A stretch of DNA of 64,000 bases from DTWD01 sp963662965 (GCA_963662965.1 OY759970.1:2170001-2234000), one strand, 5' to 3'; positions 16,502-26,074 are shown, numbered from the stretch's first letter. The notes: generated by a model not told the origin, from the sequence alone. A program made the numbers and translations.

Positions 16502-18703
16502 CTACTGCGCGAGCGGGTCCGGGCGGATTTGGAACTTGACGAGGTTGCCCGGCTCGACCGGCCCGCCTTCGACGTGCCACGCCGCGTCGGCGCCGTAAGT
16601 GGCGTAGACGCCCCGGCCCTTCCAGCCGGCGTTCGGGTCGTCGATGCGTCCGTCGATGCCGCGGCTGTGGAAGCCCTGCGGGTACGGGACGCGCAGGACG
16701 GTCCACTCGCCGCTCTCCGGATCGAGCGCGAGCAGTGAATCGGAATTCGACCCGTTTGCGATCGGGATGTTCTCGCCGAGCCCGAGCGTGTTGAACTGGT
16801 CGACCCAGTTGTAATAGTGGAAGTCGGACCCGATCTCGGTGTTCCGATAGTTCGGACCCGGCGCCTTGTAGAAGGACCAGCCCTCGTCGCACTGTCGGCC
16901 GTCGGCCATCTCGGGACCGCTGAACACGCTGCACTTGCTCCGGTCGAAGCTTGCGAAGTGGCTGCTGCCGGCGAGCGCGGTCCAGAGGACACCGTTCCGG
17001 TCGACGTCGAGGCCGCGTGTTCGATAGCCCTTTTCGACCGGCACCGTGTACATCTCGGCGCTGCACGTTTCCGGCGGATTGTCGCCGCGGTCGAGCCGCA
17101 GCATCCGTCCGGGGAAGTCGTCCGAGACGATCCAGGCGGCATCGTCGAGCGGGCTGGCGATGATGCCGTAGGCCCCGATGATGACACGCGTATCGAGCGA
17201 CGGGTCGTTCACGGGCGTTTCGCGACTGCCACGTGGTGGCGGCTCGTTCCACGGCTTGGTGATCTTGCCGTCGCCGTTCGTGTCGAGCACGGTCGGGCAC
17301 CACCCTTGCGCAAACCGCTCGTCACCGGTTTCGTCGTAGACCTTCGTATCGAGCCAGCCGATCACCTGTCCGCCGCCGCTGAAGTACAGCGTGTCGTTCT
17401 CGTCCTCGGCGAACTGGAGGTGGTGAGTGCCGTAGCAGGTATCGATCAGGACAAACTTCTCGGCTTCGGGGTCGTAATAGCCGGTGTGACGGCCGGCGCG
17501 CTCGATCGGGAAATACTCGGCGTACTTGTTGTCCGACCCTTCCTGACACCACTCGGGATTGTTCGGATGACGAATACGTGTCGTCAACCAGACCCGCCCG
17601 TCGGCATCGAGCATCGGGTTGTGCGGGTTGGCCGGGTCGTTCCAGACGGCGTCCGTCCCGAAATCGCGCCACGGCTTGAAGTTCTCGGTCGTGAACATCG
17701 ACGGCACTTCCGACCGATCCACCCGGAGCGGAATCTTGATCATCGTCGAGTGATGCTCGGCCGTGTCGGTCACCAGCAGATAGTCATTGCCGATGTCGAC
17801 GCCGTAGACTGGTCCGTTGGCATTGATGCGCGGGTTCCGCTTGTCGGTCGTAATCTCGTCATGGACGAACGCGACGTTGTCGCCCCAGTTCCACATGGTG
17901 ATGACGACGTTGCGCTCGATGCCGCGCGGGCGCGGCGGCGCATCGGGGACCTCCCCGGTCGCGATGCGGTCGGTCCAGTCGACCACCATGTCGAGCCCGC
18001 GGTCGCGGCCGAACCGTGTCATGAAGCTGTTCATGAGCGTGCCGCGCTGGCCTCGCTGGACGCGGTCGTCCCACGCCGCGCGCGCCGAGTCGAAGTTCGA
18101 AATGTCCGGAATCTCGCGTGTCCGCTCGCTGCCAACCTGATGGCACCGCTGGCAGCCCTTGAGGTTGTTGATCCACTCGGCCTGGCTTCTCATCTGCGGA
18201 TCGATCCCGTTGCCGTCGGGGCCGGTGCCGGGGAACTCGTGCGCGCCCGGCAGGTCGATGATCGACAGCCAGTAGTTGGCCGGGTAGACCGCCGCCGCCT
18301 CCTGCGGGGTAGCCGCGACGACCGCCGTCAGGTCGAGCTCCTGGTCGGGGCTCCCACTGACTGGCGTCGAATCGACCAGCCCGTAGCCGCGCACCCAGAT
18401 GTCATAGGTCGCCGTCGGAAGCTCCGGCAGCACGTATCGGCCATCGTCGCCGGTGACGACGATCTTGCGGAAGACGGTTTCCAGCTCGTCGGTCTCCGCG
18501 ATCACCCAGACGCCGGCTTCGGGGCCGTCGGCGCTGGTCACGGTGCCGCGAATGACCCCGTTGTTGTCGGCCGCCGCGTTGACGTCCACGCTCGCCGGCG
18601 CGAGCCAGACGACCAGCGCCGCACAGGCAAGCGTGAGGGCCAGTCTCGTCGGACTGATCTTCTTGATTGTTGTCATCGTTGTCCTCGTGGTCACCGCAGT
18701 CAT
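16502..18703 (-). CDS. Exported heme protein with carboxypeptidase-regulatory-like domain and propeller
   Basis: 733 aa. The ATG at 18703 overlaps the stop of the ankyrin gene by ATGA; an ATG at 18676 preceded by GAGGA is an alternative. Regions: Sec signal (LALTLACAALVVWLAPAS); a beta-sandwich regulatory-like domain (IRGTVTSADGPEAGVWVIAE ... YVLPELPTATYDIWVRGYG); a c-type heme site GCQRCH near residue 182; then a large propeller of the streptogramin-lyase (Vgb/NHL) kind with YGVDIGNDYLLVTDT, DGRVWLTTR, NGVLWTALAGSSHF and FHSRGIDGR. Probably an extracytoplasmic heme lyase or dehydrogenase-like protein. The coupling to the ankyrin gene argues for a shared pathway. Confidence 0.75.
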   Translation of the reverse strand: MTAVTTRTTMTTIKKISPTRLALTLACAALVVWLAPASVDVNAAADNNGVIRGTVTSADGPEAGVWVIAETDELETVFRKIVVTGDDGRYVLPELPTATYDIWVRGYGLVDSTPVSGSPDQELDLTAVVAATPQEAAAVYPANYWLSIIDLPGAHEFPGTGPDGNGIDPQMRSQAEWINNLKGCQRCHQVGSERTREIPDISNFDSARAAWDDRVQRGQRGTLMNSFMTRFGRDRGLDMVVDWTDRIATGEVPDAPPRPRGIERNVVITMWNWGDNVAFVHDEITTDKRNPRINANGPVYGVDIGNDYLLVTDTAEHHSTMIKIPLRVDRSEVPSMFTTENFKPWRDFGTDAVWNDPANPHNPMLDADGRVWLTTRIRHPNNPEWCQEGSDNKYAEYFPIERAGRHTGYYDPEAEKFVLIDTCYGTHHLQFAEDENDTLYFSGGGQVIGWLDTKVYDETGDERFAQGWCPTVLDTNGDGKITKPWNEPPPRGSRETPVNDPSLDTRVIIGAYGIIASPLDDAAWIVSDDFPGRMLRLDRGDNPPETCSAEMYTVPVEKGYRTRGLDVDRNGVLWTALAGSSHFASFDRSKCSVFSGPEMADGRQCDEGWSFYKAPGPNYRNTEIGSDFHYYNWVDQFNTLGLGENIPIANGSNSDSLLALDPESGEWTVLRVPYPQGFHSRGIDGRIDDPNAGWKGRGVYATYGADAAWHVEGGPVEPGNLVKFQIRPDPLAQ

Positions 18704-20352
18704 CGTTCCACTGTTTCTCCACCGAGTTCACGCAGGAGCGCGACCGTCTCCGGCCACCCCTTTTCCGTATTCGCCACGAAGACGCCCTCCGCGATCATCA
18801 GTGGTGTCCAGCCGACCACATTGCGCGCGTTGATGTCGGCGCCCTGATCGAGCAGATACTGCACGATGAGGTTCGACCCCATCATGGCGGCGCCGTGGAG
18901 CGCCGTGCTGCCGTTCCAGCGCATGTCCCCACGGTCGCGCTGGGCATCGAGCTCCAACAAGTTCGAGGGGTGGCGGAGCAGCAGCGTGACACCGTCCCCT
19001 TCGAGCTTCGTGTCGCCGAAATCGGCCGCGGCGTGGAGGTCGTTGCCGAGCTCGAGGGCGAGCTTCACCGCTTCGAGCCGCACGGTGTCGGGCGTGCCGT
19101 TCAACGGGCCCGGACTCTCACCGTCCCAGAAGCCGACGCCGGCGGCCGCCATGAGCGGCGTCACGCCCTGGTCGGTCGGCGTTAGCGGGTCAGCGCCGTG
19201 CTCAACCAACAGCTTCATGTAGTCGAGGTCGGCGTGTTTGGTGGCCAGGTAAAACGGCGTGGCCCCAACAAAGCTGATGAAGTTGCGACCAACCGAGATG
19301 TTCGGCGGCGGCTTCACGATGCCAAGGTCGACCTCGAAGGGGATTTCCTCCCAGACGATCTGTTGGTTCGGATCGGCGCCCGCTTCGAGCAACGCCTCAG
19401 CGAGCGCCAGGCTGTCGAGCGTGCCGGTCTGAATCGGCGGACGTCCGGAGCCGGGCCGGCGGACCCACGACAGCGCGTGCAGCCCAGACCCGCGTGCGTC
19501 TAGCGCATTCGGATCGGCGCCAGCCTCGAGCAAGATGTGTCCGAGCGCGAAGTGCGCGTTGATGATGGCGAGCGCGAGTGGCGACGTATGACCGGTCGAG
19601 GCCGGCGTATACGAGCCGGTGCTCGCGGTGTCGTTGTTGACGCCGGCATTCACGTCCGCACCGGCGGCCAGCAAGGCGCGGGTCGCGTCGACCTGGCCCT
19701 CGCGAATCGCGAAGAGCAGCGGCGTCAGGCCTCTCGACGAGCGGGTCTCCGCGTCCGCGCCCGCCGCGACCAGGCGCGTGACCGCGTCGGCGTTGTTCTC
19801 GGCGGCGGCCCACATGAGCGCGGTCTGACCACGCCATCCCTCTGCCCGATCGACCTCGGCGCCAGCTTGGAGCAACTCATCGATTGCGTCGACACGACCG
19901 GTGCGTGCGGCGACCATGAGCGTGCTTTCGCCCTCCGGAGTCGCGGTGTTCGGATCGGCTCCGGCGGTGAGCAAGACCCGCACGATCGACGCACTGCCGT
20001 TCTCGGCCGCAAGCGCGATCGGCGTGACGCCGTACCGGTTCGCCGCGTCGGCCGGCCCGCCCGCGGCCAGGAGCGCCTCGACAACGTCCAGCGCGTCGGC
20101 GCGGACGGCCCAGTGGAGTGCTGTCGTGCCATCGGGTTCGGTCGCGCCGGCGTCGGCGTTATCGGCGGCCAGCAGGGTCTCAACGGCGGCCAGGTCGCCC
20201 GCCTTGGCGGCGGCAACCAGGGCCGCATCATCAGCGGTCTCGGCCGTGGCTTCGCCGGCGGCGGCGGCACCGATACCGCTCGGTAGCATCAGAGCGCTGG
20301 TAAGCAGTGCGGCGACGAGCATCCAATGAAAATAGCGCTGTTTTTGGTGCAT
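18700..20352 (-). CDS. Exported ankyrin-repeat protein, copy 2
   Basis: 550 aa from the ATG at 20352; a GTG at 20370 is possible. Signal peptide YFHWMLVAALLTSALMLPSG, then an alanine-rich linker and about eleven ankyrin repeats (DGTTALHWAVRADALDVVEA, GQTALMWAAAENNADAVTRL, GWTPLMIAEGVF). Between repeats lies a non-ankyrin insert (VWEEIPFEVDLGIVKPPPN to FISFVG) followed by ATPFYLATKHADLDYM, at the place corresponding to copies 1 and 3. The repeat pair LHAAADFGDTKLEGDGVTLL is degenerate. It is divergent from the second DUF1592/DUF1552 pair and coupled by ATGA to the heme/propeller gene. Confidence 0.85.
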   Translation of the reverse strand: MHQKQRYFHWMLVAALLTSALMLPSGIGAAAAGEATAETADDAALVAAAKAGDLAAVETLLAADNADAGATEPDGTTALHWAVRADALDVVEALLAAGGPADAANRYGVTPIALAAENGSASIVRVLLTAGADPNTATPEGESTLMVAARTGRVDAIDELLQAGAEVDRAEGWRGQTALMWAAAENNADAVTRLVAAGADAETRSSRGLTPLLFAIREGQVDATRALLAAGADVNAGVNNDTASTGSYTPASTGHTSPLALAIINAHFALGHILLEAGADPNALDARGSGLHALSWVRRPGSGRPPIQTGTLDSLALAEALLEAGADPNQQIVWEEIPFEVDLGIVKPPPNISVGRNFISFVGATPFYLATKHADLDYMKLLVEHGADPLTPTDQGVTPLMAAAGVGFWDGESPGPLNGTPDTVRLEAVKLALELGNDLHAAADFGDTKLEGDGVTLLLRHPSNLLELDAQRDRGDMRWNGSTALHGAAMMGSNLIVQYLLDQGADINARNVVGWTPLMIAEGVFVANTEKGWPETVALLRELGGETVER

Positions 20353-20376
20353 AACGCGGTCTCTTGCCACCGATGA

Positions 20377-20405
20377 GTACTAGAGGACAAGTATCTACGT
20401 ACTAG
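20377..20405. promoter_or_regulatory. Tandem GTACTAG operator-like repeat
   Basis: GTACTAG occurs at 20377-20383 and 20399-20405, exactly 22 bases apart (about two helical turns), just upstream of the ankyrin start at 20352 and in the divergent region shared with the DUF1592 gene. Candidate binding site for a regulator; not otherwise supported. Confidence 0.35.
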
Positions 20406-20555
20406 CGGATGCTACCGCGTCGGGTCTTCGTTGACAACACCCGATAAGCAGCGTAGAAAGGTAGGCTGATGGCGTAAGATTGACGGGATACTGCGGGGAG
20501 GGTGCCCCGTGCCTGCGGTACTGTGTCTAGGAGTCCGGATGCGGTCCTCGGGAAT

Positions 20556-23072
20556 ATGACAGAGATGACAAATCGTCGATTGAGAATGATGCCACCAGGT
20601 CGCGTCTGGTCGACGCCAGCGGCAGTCGTCGCCGCGATCCTGGTTGCCGCGTCGAGCTACGTCGTCGGGGCAGCGTCGCCGCAGGGAGCCGCCGCCGCGG
20701 CGACAACGGCGGCGAGCGCTGAAACGGCGTCGACGGCGACGTCCGTTGAGGCCACCATCGATCGGTACTGCATCAGCTGCCACAACGATCGAATCGTCAG
20801 CGGCCGTGACACCGCACCGTCGATAATGGTCTCGCAGCTCCGGATCGCCGGTGTGGCGTTCGACGCGCTCGATGCGACCCACGTAGCCAACGACGTCGAC
20901 ACCTGGGAGCGCGTCGTCCGGAAGCTCCAGTCGCGCACGATGCCGCCGGTCGGCCGTCCACGGCCCGACGACGAGACCTACAGCGAGATCGCCTCGTGGA
21001 TTGAGTCGGAGCTGGACCGGGTCGCCGCCGATGCTCCGAACCCCGGTCGTCGGCCGGCGCTCCATCGCTTGAGCCGCACGGAGTATCAGAACGCCGTCCG
21101 CGACCTGCTGGCGCTCGACGATCTGCCGAAGGAGTTTGATATCGCGACGTTGCTGCCGGCCGACAACGCCACCAGCGGCTTCGACAATCTCGCCGACCTC
21201 CTCTTTGTCTCGCCCGCGACGCTGGAGCGGTACCTGGCCGCAGCGCGCAAGATCAGTCAACTCGCCGTTGGCGACACGACGATGCCGCCGATCGTCGACC
21301 GGTATCAGCTCGACCGCGACCTGATTCAGGATGACCACTTGGACGGTTTGCCGCTTGGCACGCGCGGCGGTGTCGTCATTCGGAGCCATTTTCCGGCCGA
21401 TGCCGAGTATGTCGTGACGGTCGAATTCGCCCAGGCCGCCCGCGCCGAGCACGAGGTCGAGGTGAGTGTCGACGGCGAGCGCGTTCGCGTCTTCACCATT
21501 GGTGGTCGCCAGATCGTCCGCGGGGCTGCGGGCGTGTTCGCGTTCGAAGCGGAGCCGCCGGTCGACATTCGGGTGCCGATGCGCGCCGGCCCGCGCGAAG
21601 TGGCTGTCGCGTTTCTACGGAAGACCGGCGCCCAGCATGAAGGCCTCGTTCGGGCCTCGCGTCGCGGCCAGCGCCGGGAGCCGGCGATTGCCACGGTCTC
21701 GGTGAGCGGACCGTACGGGGTCGATGGGTCGGGAGACACGCCCAGCCGGCGCCGCATCTTCACGTGCGACCCCGCGAATCCGACGACCGGCGTGGCGACC
21801 GAATCCGCTGAGCCCGGGACCGCGGAACGATGCGCGCGGGAGATCTTCACGACTCTGGCCCGCCGCGCATATCGGCGGCCGGCGACCGACGCCGACCTCG
21901 ATGTCCTGCTGCCGTTCTACGAGCAGGGACGGGCGGAAGCCGGATTCGAGCGAGGCATTCAGCGCGGGCTGGAGCGGATTCTGGTGAGCCCCGAGTTCCT
22001 ATTCCGGATCGAACGCGATCCCGAGGACGTCTCGACCGACACGCCGTATTCGGTCGGTGACCTCGAGCTCGCCTCCCGCCTGTCGTTCTTCCTCTGGAGC
22101 AGCATTCCGGACGACGCATTGCTCGACGCGGCGATGGTGGGCGAACTGCGAAACCCGGCCATCTTGCAAGCGCAGGTCGAGCGCATGTTGGCCGACCCCC
22201 GAGCCCGGGCGCTCGTCGACAACTTTGCCGAACAGTGGCTCTACCTGCGGGACGTCGCCGAGAAGGAGCCGGACCCCGGATACTTCCCCGGGTTCGATGA
22301 GAATCTGCGGCAGGCCTTCCAACGGGAGACCGAGCTGTTCATCGACAGCGTGCTGCGCGAGGACGGCCGGGTGACCGACCTGCTCACGGCCGACTACACG
22401 TTCCTCAATGAGCGTCTGGCCAAGCACTACGGCATTCCCCATGTCTACGGCAGCCACTTCCGTCGCGTGTCGCTTGCCGACACCGAGCGTCGCGGCTTGC
22501 TCGGACAGGGCGGCATCTTGACGCTTACCTCCTACGCGACCCGGACATCGCCGGTGCTGCGGGGTAAATGGATCTTGGAGAACCTGCTGTCGTCGCCGCC
22601 GCCACCGCCGCCGCCCGACATCCCGGCGCTCGAGGAAACCTCGGACGAGGGCGCGGCCCTGTCGATGCGCGCGGCGATGGAGAAGCATCGCGCCAACCCG
22701 GCCTGTGCGAGCTGTCACTCGCAGATGGACCCGCTCGGCTTCGCGCTCGAGAACTTCGACGCGGTCGGCCGGTGGCGGAGTCGCAGTGAGTCGAATGAGG
22801 CGATCGACGCGACCGGCGTCCTCCCGGATGGGACCGCCTTCGAAGGGCCCGACGAGATGCGCGCCGCCCTGCTTAAACATCCCGAGCGCTTCGTCGGCAC
22901 CGTTGCCGAGAAGCTCTTGACCTATGCCCTTGGGCGCAACCTCGAGTCGTATGACATGCCGGCCGTGCGTGCCATCGTGCGTGACGCGGCCGAGAACGAC
23001 TACCGGTTCTCGTCGATGGTTCTCGGTATCGTACAAAGCACGCCGTTTCAGATGAGGATGTCGCAATCATGA
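20556..23072 (+). CDS. Exported DUF1592-type di-heme cytochrome, copy 2
   Basis: 838 aa from the ATG at 20556; upstream in-frame starts to 20502 would only lengthen the n-region. A signal anchor (AAVVAAILVAASSYVVG) is followed by an alanine/threonine-rich linker and the first heme site RYCISCHNDR (about C72/C75/H76). Next come the DUF1587-like LHRLSRTEYQNAVRDLL, the insert with RTFTIGG-type strands, RRAYRRPATDADLD, SRLSFFLWSSIPDDALLDAA, a proline run, and the second heme site ACASCHSQMDPLGFALENFD. It ends TPFQMR like copy 1. ATGA overlap with the DUF1552 gene. It shows the same domain order as copies 1 and 3, with differing inserts and linker. Confidence 0.85.
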   Translation: MTEMTNRRLRMMPPGRVWSTPAAVVAAILVAASSYVVGAASPQGAAAAATTAASAETASTATSVEATIDRYCISCHNDRIVSGRDTAPSIMVSQLRIAGVAFDALDATHVANDVDTWERVVRKLQSRTMPPVGRPRPDDETYSEIASWIESELDRVAADAPNPGRRPALHRLSRTEYQNAVRDLLALDDLPKEFDIATLLPADNATSGFDNLADLLFVSPATLERYLAAARKISQLAVGDTTMPPIVDRYQLDRDLIQDDHLDGLPLGTRGGVVIRSHFPADAEYVVTVEFAQAARAEHEVEVSVDGERVRVFTIGGRQIVRGAAGVFAFEAEPPVDIRVPMRAGPREVAVAFLRKTGAQHEGLVRASRRGQRREPAIATVSVSGPYGVDGSGDTPSRRRIFTCDPANPTTGVATESAEPGTAERCAREIFTTLARRAYRRPATDADLDVLLPFYEQGRAEAGFERGIQRGLERILVSPEFLFRIERDPEDVSTDTPYSVGDLELASRLSFFLWSSIPDDALLDAAMVGELRNPAILQAQVERMLADPRARALVDNFAEQWLYLRDVAEKEPDPGYFPGFDENLRQAFQRETELFIDSVLREDGRVTDLLTADYTFLNERLAKHYGIPHVYGSHFRRVSLADTERRGLLGQGGILTLTSYATRTSPVLRGKWILENLLSSPPPPPPPDIPALEETSDEGAALSMRAAMEKHRANPACASCHSQMDPLGFALENFDAVGRWRSRSESNEAIDATGVLPDGTAFEGPDEMRAALLKHPERFVGTVAEKLLTYALGRNLESYDMPAVRAIVRDAAENDYRFSSMVLGIVQSTPFQMRMSQS

Positions 23073-24433
23073 TCATCACCCAGAACGCGTTGCCTCGCCG
23101 GACCTTCCTTCGTGGCGTCGGCGCCACCCTGGCGCTGCCGTTCCTCGATGCGATGGTGCCGACCGCGGCTTCGTCCGCTGTCGCCCGGGCCGTCACATCG
23201 CCCGCGCGCCGCCTCGGGTTCATATACATCCCGAACGGCGTGATCCAGGACCAGTGGGTGCCGTCGGCGACCGGCCGGGGCTTCGACTTCTCGCCGATCC
23301 TGAGCCCGCTCGAGCCGCTGCGTGACCGCGTGCTCGTGCTGAGCAACTTGGCGCACCGCCAGGCCGACTCGTTTGGCGATGGCAACGGCGACCATCCGCG
23401 CGCCACCGCCGTCTGGCTGAGCGGGGTCCATGCCTGGGAGCGTCGCGGTCGCCAGGGGCCGACCGACATCAAGCTCGGGACCACCGCCGACCAGATCGCG
23501 GCGCGGGAGTTCGGCAAGGAGACGCCCCTCCCGTCGCTCGAGCTGGCGCTCGAGAAGCCAACGGCGATCTCGTGTGACACCGGCGACTGCTTCTACTCCA
23601 ACACCATCTCATGGCGGAACGAGACGACGCCGCTCGACATGGAGGCCCACCCGCGGGTGGTCTTCGAGCGACTGTTTGGTGAAGGCGGAACCGCCGCGGA
23701 CCGGCTGGCGGTGCTCAAGCAAACCGGGAGCATTCTCGACTCGGTGACGGCCGAGGTCGCGCGTCTGGAGAGCACACTCGACGCCGGCGACCGGAACAAA
23801 CTGGACGAATATCTCGATGCCGTGCGCGACGTCGAGCAGCGGATTCAGCGGTCCGAGTCACGGGGCGCCGAGTCGCTCATCGAGCTGCCGGACCGGCCGG
23901 TCGACATCCCAGAGACGTTCGAAGAGCACGCCAAGTTGATGTTCGACCTGCTGGCACTCGCGTTCCAGGCCGACGTCACGCGCGTGTTCACGCTGATGAT
24001 GGCTCGCGAGGCGAGCCCGCGGCCCTACCCGCAGATCGGCGTGGCCGACCAGCACCATACGGTCTCGCACCACCGGAACTCTCCGGAGTACATCGCGAAG
24101 AAGGCGAAGATCGACACGTATCACATACAACTCCTCGCCTACTTCCTCGAGAACTTGCGGAAGACGCCGGACGGTGACGCGAACCTACTCGACAACTCGA
24201 TGATCGTCTACGGTGGCGGTATCGGGAACGGCAACCTGCACGAGCATACGAACCTGCCGTGTCTGGTCGCCGGCGGTGGGGGTGGGCGCCTCAAGGGCGG
24301 GCGGCACCGCGCCTATGCCGACGACACGCCGTACGCCAACATGCTGCTGACGGTCCTCGACAAGGCGGGTGTCCCGGCTGACCAGCTCGGCGACAGCACT
24401 GGCTTGCTCAACACGACGCCGCTCAGCTTATAA
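23069..24433 (+). CDS. Tat-exported DUF1552 protein, copy 2
   Basis: 454 aa, starting in the ATGA overlap. MIITQ is followed by a Tat signal (PRRTFLRGVGATLALPFLDA). DUF1552 signatures: FIYIPNGVIQDQWVPSATGR, DHPRATAVWLSGVHAWE, DQIAAREFG, HPRVVFERLFGEGG, HAKLMFDLLALAFQADVTRV, QHHTVSHHRN, and GDSTGLLNTT at the end. Two conserved cysteines (SCDTGDCFYSN) match CDPGYSC in copy 1 and CDDGFSC in copy 3. A strong terminator follows within 60 bases, so the two-gene operon ends here. Confidence 0.85.
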   Translation: MIITQNALPRRTFLRGVGATLALPFLDAMVPTAASSAVARAVTSPARRLGFIYIPNGVIQDQWVPSATGRGFDFSPILSPLEPLRDRVLVLSNLAHRQADSFGDGNGDHPRATAVWLSGVHAWERRGRQGPTDIKLGTTADQIAAREFGKETPLPSLELALEKPTAISCDTGDCFYSNTISWRNETTPLDMEAHPRVVFERLFGEGGTAADRLAVLKQTGSILDSVTAEVARLESTLDAGDRNKLDEYLDAVRDVEQRIQRSESRGAESLIELPDRPVDIPETFEEHAKLMFDLLALAFQADVTRVFTLMMAREASPRPYPQIGVADQHHTVSHHRNSPEYIAKKAKIDTYHIQLLAYFLENLRKTPDGDANLLDNSMIVYGGGIGNGNLHEHTNLPCLVAGGGGGRLKGGRHRAYADDTPYANMLLTVLDKAGVPADQLGDSTGLLNTTPLSL

Positions 24434-24458
24434 CGGTTGAGGAACGGACAGTTCATCA

Positions 24459-24492
24459 AGGCCGGGGCTGATTCACAGCCCCGGCCTTTTTT
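24459..24492 (+). terminator. Rho-independent terminator after the second pair
   Basis: AGGCCGGGGCTG at 24459-24470, a five-base loop, then CAGCCCCGGCCT at 24476-24487 and a T-run to 24492. The stem is perfect, with 12 GC-rich pairs. Confidence 0.9.
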
Positions 24493-24589
24493 GCAGACGG
24501 CTTGGATTGTGGTTGCTCGCAGTATGAGTACAGTCGGACGACCGCCTCAATCGTGTTGCTCCTGTTTAATGGCTGAAGAGAAGGTCAGT

Positions 24590-26074
24590 TTAGTTTCCGG
24601 CACCAAGCGTGCGAAGCAAGGTGGCTATTTCTGGCCGTGTGGCTCGTAGACCGTTTGTGCCAGGAACCGACTGGGTGCTTTCAGCGAGAGAGAGGGGTGT
24701 GTCTCCTCGATCGTTTGTCACGTTCACGTTAGCACCCCGCGATGCGAGCAGTTCGACCACGGACGCAAAACCCACACGGACAGCGTCATGTAACGGGGTA
24801 GTCCCAGTTTGATCAGCTTTATCAACGTCAACGCCTAAATCAAGAACAACGGTTGTGACGTCAAGCGTTAACCGTTCTTGCGCTTCCCGATCAATTTCTG
24901 TCGACCCCAGTCCACGGTTTCGACGGTCTTCGTTACCACGCGGAAGCCCGATGGCTGCTTTTAGCGATGACGTGCCGTCACCGGGAGTGACAAAGGGGTC
25001 TGCTCCATACCGGCCAAGGATGCGAGCAATTTCTGGTTCACCGTATTGTGCTGCCAACCAAAAGGCATTCGCTCCGATCGTCTGATAGCGAATGCTGTAG
25101 TCGGCGCTGAACCGTCGGCCCGGCGTCCCGTGGACGACGAGCGCATCAATGTCGGCGCCGTGGTCGAGCAACGCCTCGACCAGCTCGACCTGACTCCGCA
25201 AGACGGCGGCGTGCAGGGCCGTATACCCGGCCTCTGCGAGGTTCGGGTCGGCGCCCTGTTCCAGCAGGTAGACGCCGAGCGGGCCATGCCCGCTATGCGC
25301 GGCAATGACCAGCGCGCTGGTGCCCGCGGCCGCGATGTCATTCGGGTCGGCGCCTGCCTCGATCAGGACGCGCGCCGTGTCGAGATCGCCGTTGCGAGCG
25401 ACGAACAGCAGCGGCGTTGAGCCACCGTGCGCCATCTTGAAGTTGCCGCTGGTGTTCGTGTTGCCGGCGGTGTTCTCGAGCTGATGCCACACCTTCGTCC
25501 GCGCGTGCAGATCGGCGTCTTGCTCGACAAGGACGCGTGCCCCGTCGGCATGCTGCTGCGCCGCCGCCCACATGAGCGCGGTCTGTCCGCGCTCACGCTC
25601 GGCCGTGTTGACATCGGCGCCGCGATCCACGAGGAGCTCGATCGACGCCGTGTCGCCTGAGCGCGCGGCGATCATGAGCGGCGTCTCGCCCATCTCGAGC
25701 GTGGCATTCGGATCGGCGCCGGCGTCGAGCAATAACTCGAGCATGGCCGCGCTGCCGTTCGTCGCGGCGAGCCAGAGCGGCGTCGCCCCGAGCGCATTCG
25801 CGGCGCCCGCATTGGCGCCGGCGTTCAGCAGCAGCCGCGCGCTCTCCAGGTCATCGCGATGCGCCGCCCAGTGCAACGCCGTCGCACCGTCACCCTCGGC
25901 CGCGTTCACGTCGACGCCGTTCGTGATCAACGCACTGACCTGCGCCCGGTCACCGTCTTTGACCGCGTGAACGATGTCGGGCACCGCCGGCACCTGGGCC
26001 GAGGCGATGGCTGACATCGCCACGACCGTGGCCACGCCGCTTCGCGCCAGTTTTCCTAGCGATCGCGGACCCAT
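24590..26074 (-). CDS. Exported ankyrin-repeat protein, copy 3 (mosaic composition)
   Basis: 494 aa. Signal MGPRSLGKLARSGVATVVAM to SAQ, then about eleven ankyrin repeats (DGATALHWAAHRDDLESARL, GQTALMWAAAQQHADGARVL, GATPLWLAATNGSAAML). An insert (VVHGTPGRRFSADYSIRYQT) precedes GANAFWLAAQYGEPEIARIL, as in the other two copies. The 3' third (24590 to about 25080) is much lower in GC than the rest: a hand count gives about 49% over 24781-24900 and 73% over 25561-25620. The frame is intact, so the C-terminus may have been acquired by recombination. It is divergent from the third DUF1592/DUF1552 pair. Confidence 0.85.
   Translation of the reverse strand: MGPRSLGKLARSGVATVVAMSAIASAQVPAVPDIVHAVKDGDRAQVSALITNGVDVNAAEGDGATALHWAAHRDDLESARLLLNAGANAGAANALGATPLWLAATNGSAAMLELLLDAGADPNATLEMGETPLMIAARSGDTASIELLVDRGADVNTAERERGQTALMWAAAQQHADGARVLVEQDADLHARTKVWHQLENTAGNTNTSGNFKMAHGGSTPLLFVARNGDLDTARVLIEAGADPNDIAAAGTSALVIAAHSGHGPLGVYLLEQGADPNLAEAGYTALHAAVLRSQVELVEALLDHGADIDALVVHGTPGRRFSADYSIRYQTIGANAFWLAAQYGEPEIARILGRYGADPFVTPGDGTSSLKAAIGLPRGNEDRRNRGLGSTEIDREAQERLTLDVTTVVLDLGVDVDKADQTGTTPLHDAVRVGFASVVELLASRGANVNVTNDRGDTPLSLAESTQSVPGTNGLRATRPEIATLLRTLGAGN

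Noticed and set aside
16817..18847. 676-codon plus-strand frame opposite the heme/propeller gene
   Set aside because: The composition is that of an antisense shadow (Val/Arg/Asp-rich) and the minus-strand frame encodes recognisable domains.
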